The notes beneath the pieces were generated by a model. That model searched no databases, was not told the DNA's origin, and saw only the letters and a list, made by a program, of their open reading frames with translations. Shown in pieces: positions 38,601 to 51,594 of a DNA stretch of 64,000 nucleotides (position 1 is the stretch's first letter; every line of letters begins with the position of its first letter). The translations under genes were made by a program, and so were the position numbers. Source of the DNA: Chimonanthus salicifolius (taxonomy: Eukaryota; Streptophyta; Magnoliopsida; Laurales; Calycanthaceae); contig CM023541.1 in NCBI GenBank assembly GCA_013350335.1, forward strand, positions 38,370,739-38,434,738, in the 5' to 3' direction.

Positions 38601-41600
38601 GATGATAAAGGCTGAGAACACTGGTCAGGTGAATGCCATGGGTCATGTAATGAGTCGAGTAGGCCAGTAGGAGGGTCAAGGTGATGAGGTGGGGTTGGGC
38701 TTCGCGGTGTAGTTGTTGACCTTGAAAAGATAAGAGATCCTCCACGTTAAAAGTAGAACTCTGATGGAAGGTCTACAACATACCATTGGGTCCAATTTGC
38801 CTCAAAATTTTAAAAGGTCCCGCACTACAAGCTTGTAACTTTTTCACAATTCCTTGTGGGAATCGCTCAGGCCTGATTCGAATCATTACATAACCACCCA
38901 CATCAAATTCTTTGAACCTGCGATGAGAATCTGCAGCAAATTTATACTTTTCATTGCTTATATTAATTTTTCACTTAATTTTAGCATGCAAGTCGTGAAT
39001 GTGTTGTGCTAATGAATATGCAGACTCAAATGGCCTATGTGACATTGACATGGAGATGAGATCTATAGGTTTCCTAGGCTTGTAATCGTGCACTACTTCA
39101 AATGGACTTATGCCTATGGACTTATTGACCGAACTATTGTACGCATACTCTGCAATTGGTAAGACGACATCCCATGACCACGTGTTTTCACCGACAAGAC
39201 ACCGCAACAGATTGCCTAGGCTACGATTGACCACCTCGGTCTGACCATCCTTCATCTTGAAGGTTATCTTCCACTCATCTCCTGGAGTTATGCGGATCTG
39301 ATGATATCCACTCTTGTGATCAATCTTGGAAAAGATAGTGGCGCGAGCCATCATGTCTAGCATGTCATAAAGTCGTGGGATTGGAAACCGATACTTAACA
39401 GTGATTTTGTTGATCGCCCGACTATCCACACACATGTGCCATGTGCCATCTTTCTTGGGTGTCAGGAGGGCAAGCACTGCACACGGACTTAGACTCTCCC
39501 TGATAACCCTTCTTGAGGAGCTCATCCACTTGTCGCCTCAACTCGTCGTGCTCCTTAGGATTCATCCTATAGTGGGGTAAGTTCGGTAAGGTTGCCCCAG
39601 GGACAAGATCAATGGCATGTTGAATGTCCCTCATAGGAGGTAGTTCATCTGGCAAATCAGGCGGGAAAACGTCCTGGAATTCCCGGAAGACCGGAACTAC
39701 AACCTCTGACAACTCAGTACCAACCTCGAAAAAAGTCTCCCTAGACATAAGGGCAAACACAACTGAGGCGTCACTAGTCTCTTTCTCGAATTCTTTAGCA
39801 GTGATAATGTGTAGAGACTTGGGTTGGGCCTTTGTTTGAGCACTTAATTTGTCCCTCTTCACGAAATCTTGCTTTGATGGGGTGTTCTTGGGTTGTACAG
39901 GGCTGAGTTAATCTTCTTACCCTTGTATTCAAAGCAACACGTGTTCGAGTGACTGAACAGTGTCACATCACGATCATACAACCAAGGGCGGCCCAAGATG
40001 ATGTGGGCCACATCCATTGGTAACACGGCACACCACACAGTGTCCTGATAAGAATGGATATGCTCTCTTGTCTCTCTTGGTCAAGTGATTCATCGAGTAC
40101 CTTCTCTCCCATTGTCTAGCTTGGAAAAGCCTATCTCCCCCAAGGGTTCAATCTTTCATGAGGTGTGGTCTAAAAGGAAGGTTCTTACCATAATGGACCC
40201 CAAAAGGAGAGGATTGTTGAGGTCGGAGGAGGATCTTATTTGTTCCCTGTGTGGATCGCTGGAATAAGATGATGATCACCTTTCACTAAACACCCAATCT
40301 CTAGGTATCTGTGGATAAATTTCGATAGTCATTTGGGAATCCCATGGGTCTTCGGCAGAACTTGTGAAGAAATAGTGGGGTCTTGGTTCCTCTCTCGCCT
40401 TAGCCCCAGGATGAAGGCTGCTCGGAACACGATTCCAACAGCAATCTATTGTTCATATGGAAGGAGAGATTCCAGAGTCTTCGAGGAGAACTCAACTGAT
40501 AAAATTGAGTTCTTTTAAAAAACCAAATGGAGTCTTTGTGTTTCGCTTCTTTCTAGTAAAGGGTTCAAGGGACTCAAAGTAACCGATTTCTTTTGCTTGT
40601 GGGAAGGTTGCATGAGTGAATACCCTATAAAGCTGAAAACCTTAGTCAATTGATCCCCTCCTCAACAAGGAGTCCAAAATTCGATGTGGATGGCGCATCA
40701 AGGGGAAAACCGGGATCAACGGGGATAGGAGAGGTCCTTGGAGACCATAATGGTAAAACGTCCCTAGTGTTCACGGAGTTAGTGGGACTTAGGGACTCAA
40801 AGGAGGCGAACCTTCTGAGTATTAGGAGAGCTCTGACCACTTGGAAAGTAATTGGACATAGAAAACTAGTCATAAAAGGGGATTCGGCAAATGCAATCAA
40901 ATGGGCTTAGGGATTGAAGCGACCCCCTTGGAGATTTATTACCACGGTTAGGGAGATAATGGCTCTCGCTTCGAGACATGAGGTATTCTTTGTCCTAGTT
41001 AGTCGCACAGTTAATGGAGTGGCGGGATTCTTCACCAAGAACGGAGTTGACCACTCAGTTATAGGCGTCTTCCACCTTTGAGACGAGGAGTTCGAGCAAG
41101 ATGATGTTCAGTCAATCTTAGTTGTTACATGGATGTATTTATTTATTTTTATATTTTTCTGCTTTTTCTTATGGTTGTTTTTCAAGGTTTAATCCTTATA
41201 GACCCTCTTTTGTTTTGATGTACTTGTACTAGTTCTTTCTCTATTAATATATTTTGTCTTTGTTACCACTCAAAAAAAATATTTGAGGTTATCGTTCCCA
41301 TACCTTGTCCAAAGGTGGAGAACTCTCCTAAAGCTAGCGACTTCCGTTTCATTTGATTGCATAACCCGTGTGGTTCTTGAAAAACTAGTTACAACCTATG
41401 TCTATCATTGTGAACCACTTCCCCTATCCCAATCAGGCGAGGTTTACCCCTCGCTGCACCGTTGACATTAAACTTACAATAACCTAACTTTGGTGGCAGC
41501 ATCTAAATTTAATGTATTATAAGTGAATTTACGTTAATGGAATGTAAATTGCTGTTAAATTCACATTAAATGGAATGGTTTGATTTAAAAAATATAAGGT

Positions 41601-44600
41601 TACTATGATGGAAATTCTACTGGCAGTGAACCAGCCTATGCGAAATCTAGTTAAAAGTTCTAGCCCCATATCAGTGGGGTTGTGACAATGATTTTCAACA
41701 ATAGACCACAGCACAGCTGGCAAGTGCTTGCTCTTGCACGAATGAAGGTTGCAAGTAATAATTATAATAGTAATCCCAATCAAAGTGGCACTCAATGATC
41801 ACTTAAGATTATGCAAGTTTGTTGTCACTTTTCTTGTTGCATTTGATTTCACATAATGTGTTCTAGTAAACAAATTTAGTTGTTACTCATGTTACATAAA
41901 TAAATAAATAGATACATAATAGGAGCTAACTGACATTAGATGTGGGAATGGTGAACACAAATCCTCTCTCACGTAGAGGACACAATACACTGTATGCAGT
42001 TTCTAGACTTGTAAAGTCAACTAATGTTCATTGATCCTAACATCTATACATTGTGGATGACAGAAATATTCCAGTCCTGAGACCAAAAAAAATCGGCTGA
42101 TATTGGAAATTTCAGCCAATATTTCCAAAAAAATACTTTGTATCGTGCCAGACACAGACCAAAAAAATTCTACTGACATTTCATATTTTGGTCAAAATTT
42201 GTCATTGGGTGAATACTGATTTACATGAAACTGACAACTATATCAATGTACAGTCCTTCAACATGGAAATTGTGAGAATTGAATTGATCACTCAAAAGGA
42301 CAATATATGTTTCTAGGGGTGGTTATTTGTTTCAGACACTGCTGCATGTTCACTTCAAAATGTGTGATTTACCCATGCAAACACTTTAGACACCTATACC
42401 CATTCTTCATAGACTATTTTGGTGCTTTTTAATTTTGTTTTCTAAGATGACTAAAATAGCGCAACACCTTTCCCTCTTACCTAAATGTTTAAAGTAAAAT
42501 TAGTGTATTGTTTTCTATTGCTGTTATTATTACACCTTATTTTCATTTATAACAAACTTAGATTTAATTTTATTTAACAATGGCGCCATGTCCCTGTGTC
42601 CAATTTTGTTGCTCTTAATGAAACTGATTATGATGTACTTAGTGTGGATAAAACCAGTAAAGAATTTGAAGCATTTAAACAGTTGCCTTAATATCCACCT
42701 GTTTGGCAGGAAAGAATGGTCTCACGATGGGGAAGTGGTTGACTGGCAATGAAAGTGTTGTTTCTATGAATGGGCCTTTTGGAGAAGCTCATGCCGTTGG
42801 TGAAGGGTCAACTTATGGTACTTCAGCTAACTGTTTTCTGTTTCCTTCTTTATATGAGTGTAACAAATACATTTGGAAAAAAAAAAAATACTAGCATTTT
42901 TTAGGGCAAAAGTATGGAAGCATTATTATTATGATTATTATTAGTTGAATGTTAAGCATGATTTTTCATAGAGGTAATATGCTTTTGCTCTAACTAATTT
43001 CAGTTTGGAATGTTTGGATATTTAGTTGTTATTTGATTTTGTTTTCTGTGAACAGTATCATTTGAAAGTTCAAGCTTGAAACTGCAAACAACTGTTACTG
43101 TGTTGGCTGTGGCTCAAATTTTAGTTGATGCACCGACAGAGACCTTGACTAATGTTCCTTTTCCAACAAAGGGATATAAATTTGTTATCAGATTTAGGTT
43201 TGTGTCTATATCCTCTCCTCATTTGCAATTGCTTGAGGTCAATTAATAACTCAGGTTCCTTGGTGTTGATGACATGCATCTGTAAAATGTCTTAAACTGT
43301 CAATCTCATTGTTTGATTTTGGGTATTAAGAATTTGGATCCATTTTTGGGACAGATTTTACTCTCAAAACTTGAGTTTTTTCTCTTTTTGTGCATGCATG
43401 TATGCATGTGTGTTTGTGTGTATGTGTAACATGGGTATCCCTATCCCACCTTTGAGATGAGAGTGATCTCATGGATATACAAAACCACCGCAAGCCTTGT
43501 CTATGGGGTAACTCTGGGGAGGTTCGAACCTAAGACGTTTGGTCTATTCCTAGAAGTCTTGGTTTATGAAACCGAAACTGGTTATTGTACCAATCCCTTT
43601 CATGATAAAAACCGGACATTATTTTCAAATACTGGTCGAACCGCTGTGAAATTTAAAACCCATAAAGAATTCTGAAAACATATTTAAAAGATCTAAAATA
43701 TTAGAAAACAATGGATTGTAAAATTTGTTTCATTCTTACTCGAGATATGGAAGTCGTGCCGAAGTGACACCCAAAACCCCAGTTTTTGGGTTTTTTTCCT
43801 AAGATCACCGTGGATCCGACCCTTCTGCAACTGATCCCTACCCCACCAGAGTCGCCCCTAGCCCACCTATGATCGCCTAAGGTTAACAAAGGGTTTCAAT
43901 CAAACTGTGGAGCCCATTTGGTCGTTTTGCTGCACTGCCTCTCTTTCACCCGGAACCCATTTTTTGGGACTTTTTCTACCAGATCTGCTGGCCTTTGGTT
44001 TGGATCTCCCTCCAACCAGGCCTTTTGTTGTCACCCCTACATTGGTTTCCATCACACCTGGTGGGCCCTCTCTTCCATCAACGGTGGAACCCACTTCTGT
44101 GTTGTTTTCCCTTGGCTGTTTGGACACCTGTGCACCCAATTTTTGGGTGTTCTTCATTCGATCTGCAAGGAACCAGCAAACATGCCCCTAGGTTTTGGAC
44201 CACCAGTTTTGCCCAACCCTCTTGCTTGCATCTACAAGGCCTCTGCTCCGGTATGTGCGTCGTGGGACCCACTGTTGTAAATTTTTTTTCCTACTAGATC
44301 CTCATATGAATAAATAAACTCCTCACTCCCTTCCTTTTTGTTTGCCGAACGATCCCCCATTTGCCTACAAGATCTGATTCTCCACCCCTTTGACTTTTCA
44401 TTTCAGAGAAATTTTTTTCCTTACATTTTGTGGGTGGTTCATAGGGCCATATTTGTTTGTTCCCTTAGATCTATAGTCTTTCTTCATATTTGAACCTATA
44501 ATCCCACTACTCTACAATTGTTTTTGGCCCTAAATCACATCTGTATGGTGCAATTTTGAGTTTGAATGCTAGTGGAACCCTCTGAGACCTATTCTTTGGT

Positions 44601-47600
44601 CTTGTTGAATGGAGGTTTACGTTTTTATCCATTTTACTGTTCCTGCCCATATTAATGTTCCTCACCGGACTTCCACATCTTCTTCGGATTCTGTAGCAGA
44701 TTATCATTACTTCTCAGTCTTCTGAAGCATTCCCAATGTTTCTTCCCTTTGCAACCAGCACTTTCAAGCATCAGATCTAGCCACCGGAACATTTTCTATT
44801 GGCGTCATGCCGTTTTTTGGAGAACTATACCTCTGTACGATGGTGTTGCAACCTTATTGCTTCAAGAACTGACTTTCCATCGTTCTTTGTCCAGTACTTG
44901 TTCCGGTACATGCTGCTGCAGGACGTCAGTGGGTTTCAGGCTCGGTTTTTTGGAGATTCTTGTTGATCTGCTTTCACTCCAATCAAATGGCATCATCATT
45001 GGATCGTCAAGTTGAATATGTTCAACCTCAAGTGGGGCCCACTTGAGCTTGTGGGGGGGTGTTGAGATATATTTAAATGATTTAGATTTTTATATATTTA
45101 GTTAGATATATAGTTAGATGTATTTAGTTACTAAAGTTGTATTTCCCATTTTAGGGCTTTACCCTTTATTTGATTTTACCTTCCTTATTTGTATTATGTT
45201 TGTCCTATAAATATAATTCATAGGGTCTCTCCTTGATTAAGGAAGACACTAATTCTACGTGTGTTATTCTACATTGATGTCGGTGTATCCAGGTGCCATA
45301 ATTTTTCATGTAACCTTTTATCTTAGTGCTGTTTTAGATGTTTTGCTCCATATAATTTACACTGTTATTCAAGGTTACATGTTAATGGTTTATTCCCTTG
45401 TTTGCAAAATAAAACAGTGGTTCCAATAACATGTTTGAAGCAACTCACAATGGCATTGGAGTCTTGTATGATTGTAAGGTTGATCCGCCATTTATTGGGT
45501 ATGTTTGTATCTTGTTCTTCAGTATTACTCTAGCATATTTGTCTCTATTATCGTGGTAATTTTATTCTTCCTTTTGGTGATCTACACAGGTACACAAAGC
45601 CATGGAGAGATCTGAATAATGGAAGTTCATATTGCCTATTTTTCCCTCATTCTCCTGAATATTTGATGCGTTCTGTACCCAAGTTAAAGACAATGAAACA
45701 ACTTAAGAGAAGCAGTAGTGATGAATTATATGTTTCTATCATTGCGTCATTGAGACAAGCACATCAGGTTAAGGGATCTGCACATGCACCTTTTGTTGGA
45801 GGATTTTCAATTTTGGAAATGGACAAGGTAAAAATGTCTAGTAAGCAGAATTGATCTTTGATGACTTAAAAGTATGACCTGACATTGGGGTATGCTTTTT
45901 CTGTAGTTTTCATATATGTTGAGTTTCAGATGATTAAAGCTAGTAAGTGTTTTTCATTTCTATATGAGTGTTCTGCTGAACTAGTGATAGTTCAGTGCTG
46001 GGCCATGGAAAAAATTCAGAAGAGAAACCTAACAATTTTTCTGTTTCATTATTATTGCCGTTGTTGTTATGGGTCGTGCATCTGATCTTCATAATACTCA
46101 TTGCTGCAGCTGAATTTAGCAACAAACTCCAATATGAGTGTCATAACAGTTGTGGGGAATACAGGTGATTACTGATTGATGGACTCCTTTTCGATAAACC
46201 CTTGCTATTCTTTTTGTTATACTTTATTTTACATTGGTCTTTGTAGATGTGGAAATCCATTGGTATGCCAAGGATTTTCTGCTGGTCAGACCCCTCAGGA
46301 AAGAGGACTTTGGTATTTTTGGGCATGCAGAGTATGAGGTGGGTTAGGTGCTTTAATCTCTTTACAAAGTATAGTAAATGTGGCTTTAGTTACCTTAAAT
46401 GACATTTCTTGTGTATATGGCTTAGGTCAAAGTTTTAAGGAGTGGAAGTTTTAGAGACAAAATCATTATCACACTCCCTGCCACTGGTATGATCCATTTA
46501 CATTGTTGTTGTTGTTGTTGTGTCACACTTCCTACCACTGGTATGACCCACTTGCATTGTTGTTGTTGTTATTTGTGTGTGTTTGCCGAGTTTAGCTGGC
46601 TTCGTGCACACAATGCTTGGGGTCCAATATTTTTTTTTGAGGTCAGCTTGGGGTCCAATTAAAAAGAAGGGATTAGAAATGGAAGAAAATGCTGGATTTC
46701 CATAAAAGTTCTGTTAATGAGACAACCATTTTCATTTCACTCTAGCTATTTATTAGCCAGGAAGGGCTTCAGATCATATTTATTTCTGACAGATGGCCCA
46801 AAATCATCCCAACCTCTCAATTAGAATTATCTATATCCTGTAAATGTCCAATGAAAAAAGTTTGAAATTGTTCATTATAAGATATCTCATTTAACCAACT
46901 CTATCCATTTCCAAAAATCATACAGGTCCCAAATTTCATCATGGAAAATTGAGAGAGATGAAATTTGAGAATGGATGCCTCAGTCATTCTTCCAATTGCA
47001 CTTTTTTCCTTGCAGGTCAAGTAGTTTCAGAAAACAACAGAAAGATTACAAAAATTCAACTCGTCTTGACACTCATTTGTCTAATGATTATCACTCGGAT
47101 CACTTCCCTCGATCCCCTTTTAGTCAAAAAATCTGCAATGTCATTATCTGATCTCAACAAAATTCTTCTCCTTTAAGCCGACTTAAGTTTTTTTCTTTTA
47201 ACAGTTACGAAATTTATTAAAATAAAACAAGAGCAAAAAGGAAAGAACTGAACAATCCCCCCTCCCCTCAAATTGGAAAAAACTAAAACAACCTTATGAA
47301 TCCAAACCCCGGATATACTCCACCCAATATCAATCATCAGTCCTTCCTCCCTTTTACATCTCCTTTTAAGACCCAGACACTGTAATATAAAAGTATCTGC
47401 ATTCTTCCTACCCCTAGATGAATAAAATCTCTACTTTTTATTCCGAATCACCCTTTCCTCCTGAAGACCGAAGCCCTCTATGTTCCAAATTAAAATCTTC
47501 ATTGATGACCCATATACTTGTTGTAGGATATGGTGTATCACATTTTACATATGTGGGTTAACTTTTAGATATTGTTAGATATCATTGATTGTAAATTATT

Positions 47601-50600
47601 TTTGACTTATTTTTTTTCCTTTTTGTTCGCCTTGATTGGCTTCCTGTACTCTTTATATACATGTATCTTCCTTTATTAGAAGTACAAGCAATACAATATA
47701 CAGAAAACTCTCTCTTTTTTCCTCTTTTCCTCCATCTTTTTCTTTATTTTCTCCATACTTTTATTATAACATGGTATCAACCAGAAAGGACGGTCCGCGA
47801 TTTCTCCCGCTGCAACACTTTTTTTTTCAACAACTAGTTCTTACAGAAGATCCATTCTCCATCACTTTGTAGAAAGGTTTTTACTGTATTTTTTGGGTGA
47901 TTCATAGGGTAGTCTCTGTTTGTGCCCTTAGATCTAGAGAATTTCTACAAATTTAGACTTAAAACCCCATAACTCTACGGTCATTTTTGGCCCTATATCA
48001 CACCTGTACTGCGTGATTTTGAGTTTGAATGCTTGTAGAAACTCCCTTTGACCAATTTTTTCAAACCGACGTTCAAAAACGTAGTTTATGCTTTCTTCCT
48101 CCACAATCTGAGTGTTTACTCATTAGATACCGCTGAAACTTCACACCCATAGTTGCCCCTACCCTAGTGTCTATCCATTCCAAGGTTTTCATAATCGAAT
48201 CGTATCATGAATCGGTCTAGAGGTGTGAACCGTGAATCGTGAGTCGTAAATCGTGGAATCGTAAGATTTATAACGCGCAATTTAACTACATCACCTTTAT
48301 TTCATATACATAGATCCTGTGAATCATAAATAAGAAAAACGAATAGAAAAAAAGAAGAAACGAAAAGAGAAAAGAGAAGAACTATCAAGAGGCCGAAGAC
48401 AGAAAAACAGAGGAAGACGATGAGGATAAGAAGAGAAGAAGAAAACGAAAGCAGAGAAAGAAATGTTAGGTTTATGGAGCCTGGTTGTTAGATATTTACT
48501 GGTGATCTCATCCCCACTAGCCCGTTCGGGGGTCTATAGGACGAGCCCATTTGGACTTGCAGAAGAAAGCATATAGGACAAACCGACGAAGGCTTGCAGC
48601 AAACAACAGAGGATGCGATGGAAGCAGTATATGATGGAAGGTGAAGAGTCTTTCTTGCATAGAAGAGTTATACTTAAATAGGTATCATGCAAAAAGTTAG
48701 GCTTTATTTTTCCAAAATTTCTTTAATTTTTCCAAAAAAAACTGTCTTTTGCTCTCTTTCTCCCGTATGAATTGTACATGACTACGATTCATGTGATTCG
48801 AATCATTCGATTCACGATTCAGTCAAAAAATGCACATTTTTTAAGTCTTCCGATAACGCATGAGTTAAATCGTGATACCCCTCGATTTGAGTCAAATTGC
48901 ACGATTCTGCTCGTGAATCGTGCAATTTTGGCAACCTTGATCCATTCTATTGACCTAGGGTTTTGGTCAACAAATGGGACCAAGTTCCTTGTTTTTCTGC
49001 ACAGCTGCCGGTGGGATGATCTTGGTCCACATGGTGTTTCCTCTTTGCCTATTTAGATCCACACTCATCCCATGACTGGCTTCCCTTTGTATTGTTGTTT
49101 GTCTCCCATGTTTGGCATGAATTAATGGGACTGTCAATGGGTTCGATCATGTCGTTGTGTAGATAGATTAAGATAGGTTTGACTCTATAATAAAGTGGGT
49201 CTAAAAATATGAATGTTCCATTTGAAAAGTTAAATAGATTGACTCAAGCCAACCTATTAGTGTCCTGATAATGTCACTTTGATGAAATGGACTTCTAATG
49301 AAATATGGTGTGAAATATCCATATATGTATGAATACAATGGTGTCATATAGAGGTGAAAAATTCACCCCACTGATACGTATTACTGATATAGTCCTCTCT
49401 CCTCTCTTTTTTAGTTTTTGTTCTGGAAAAAATAAAGAAAAATAAGATAATCGAGGAAAAATGAAAAACACAAGGTGAGTATATTCTTTTTTTTTTTAAA
49501 AGTAACGATCATTTTTACAAAGGTTTAGACCCTTGAAAATCGAAATTTCAACACACCTTTGTTGGTGCCCGGCTTGGCCGAGTCCTTATTTGTCAATTCC
49601 ATGACTCGGGAAGAAGCATTTGCTAAGGAGCTTGAAGACTCAAGATAATCAAGAGTGAAGATCATGCTCCACCAAGTTCAAGCTCATCGATATGGCAATC
49701 ACAAAAACAAGTAATTGGCCATAGATGACCTTAGGTGGTACCCACACCGGAGAGATGACTATTACTAGCCTTAGTTGCATATGTTGGTAATTAACATAAT
49801 AAAGCCTAGAGAGGTGGTTGGACAGTGAATTTGGAAATATGAATTATGTTCACTGATAGCTCGACCAGTCGTTCTCACCAACCCCTTGGTGGAGACAGGA
49901 TTTACCCATCGTGGTCAAGGACTGGTCGGCTAGATTAACAGAAGTTCTGGTTTAAAGAACTGTCATTTTAGGTATACCTCTGACCGAGAGTCTCATATGC
50001 ACCGACCCCGCAGTGATGAATTTAAACGACTCCTCGTGGTCGACGACTCGTCGGTAAAAGACCTATGAGTTCTGGACTGTGAAGTCAAATGGGCTCTCGA
50101 AAACAGACATACCGGTATATCAAGACTGATCAAGAATAATAGGACCGACCCATCGGTAAAGGGCGACAGGTCGTTCTGGGTAACAGGTTTCTAAACTATA
50201 AACTACCGTCAGCATGTCTTTGCCCCAGACCGAGCCTCTCGTATGGACCAACCTGTCGGTGCCATAACTGTCGACCCATTGGCGACACCGACATATCGAC
50301 CGGAAAGTAATTATGCCGTTAAGAGTGCATTTAATGCACAACGGTCGGGTGGTTGAACAGTAATAAATATGAACACCGACCCATCGGTGCCATCGACCTA
50401 TCGGTCCTTGACAGGCAGAAAGACCGTTAAGACTCCTCTATAAATATGAGTGTTGAGTGATCGTTTTACTATCTTCCTTAAGCTGAAAAGAGTTAATACA
50501 CTCTAAGGAACGATTAACACTTTTGTGAGAAAGAGAAGAGAAAAGAAAAACCTTTATCAACCAATCTATTGATTGAGTTTGTCAATGAGGAAAAGAGGAA

Positions 50601-51546
50601 GAAAAGAACTAATCTAGGAAAGCTTTGGTTCAGCCAAGTTTCCTTGTCACCCTGAGTTTGTGATTGCTATACGACGGCTATAAGGAAGAGCGTCGGCACT
50701 CAGTGGGTAGAATCTTCAAGAAGCACACATCAGCGAGAAAGAACTTCAAGGCAAGTGCTTTTTGGTTTTATTTTATTTTAAAACCTTTGACCCGAAAGTG
50801 GATTAAAGGGGATTTGCTCCGAACCACTATAAAAAACTCTAGAGCGTCGCCTCCACCACAGTGGTGGGTGGAATTCCCAGCCGATTGAGTGATGTGGAAT
50901 TCTTACTCTAATTGTGAGGGTGTAAGTCCCCACATAGTGAATTTGGGGATAGCTCAAGGTTGAGCGAGTCCTAACAGTGGATGTAGGTTGGCGAACCGAA
51001 CCTTTTTATATCTTGTGTCCTTTGTTTGTGGTGTTAGAGCTATTTTCTTGTGGTGATTGTTTAATCACATTTGTTAATACACATACTTGATTGGTATATC
51101 CGCTGCACTTAATTAATCAATCAAGATAATTTTAAAAAGGACCAACGATGTTAAATTGACTTATTCACCCCCTCTCTAGGGTCAATCGTGTTGTTCTAGC
51201 TCCCTAGGGAACTTTCAACCTTAAAATTTTGAAAAATCTCCTAAAACCTTAGAAAATGTCTAAACATTTTATAAAGAATGAAATATAACAACCCATCCCT
51301 CTAACGCAACATTGTCCGCTTTGGGCTTGAAAAATCCTCACGGTTTGCATTGGGCTCAAGTGTCACCCTTGGGCCCAAAAGGCATTGTGCTAGAAGCAGG
51401 GGTAGAAAATTCGGCCGAACCGAGATTTCGGCCGAATTTTCGTATCGGCCGAGATTTTTCCTCTCCTCAATTTTTTTTTTTTTTAAATCTCAATGGCTTT
51501 TTTTTAAAATAAAAAATCATTTAAAAAATAAAAATTGATGTTTAAA

Positions 51547-51594
<48 letters not shown>

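Larger units (their letters stand above)
37102..40056 (-). mobile_element. Deleted Gypsy (chromovirus-like) retrotransposon
   Basis: On the minus strand: protease end, reverse transcriptase start, a fused integrase end, chromodomain, polypurine tract (tagatgggggggc) and LTR. The 5' LTR, gag and first part of pol are gone; the + strand LINE begins close to the break near 40056. The LTR 37102-38203 has inverse ends tgatgc and gcatca. Confidence 0.8.

Noticed and set aside
41281..41470. Continuation of the Gypsy element beyond the LINE at 40070
   Set aside because: Minus-strand translation did not give convincing Gypsy protease or gag motifs, so the element is treated as ending near 40056.
43440..43570. 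Possible tRNA-derived SINE with gaggttcgaacctaag
   Set aside because: The B-box-like word is self-complementary and no A box, tail or target duplication is visible.
44749..45015. 88-codon frame [11 protein letters not shown]
   Set aside because: Lies in the non-coding interior of an LTR element; no domain and no conservation with the sister copy at 47519.
47190..47518. Possible minus-strand LINE end (ttacgaaatttattaaaataaaac)
   Set aside because: No poly-A tail, target duplication or recognisable ORF2 motif.
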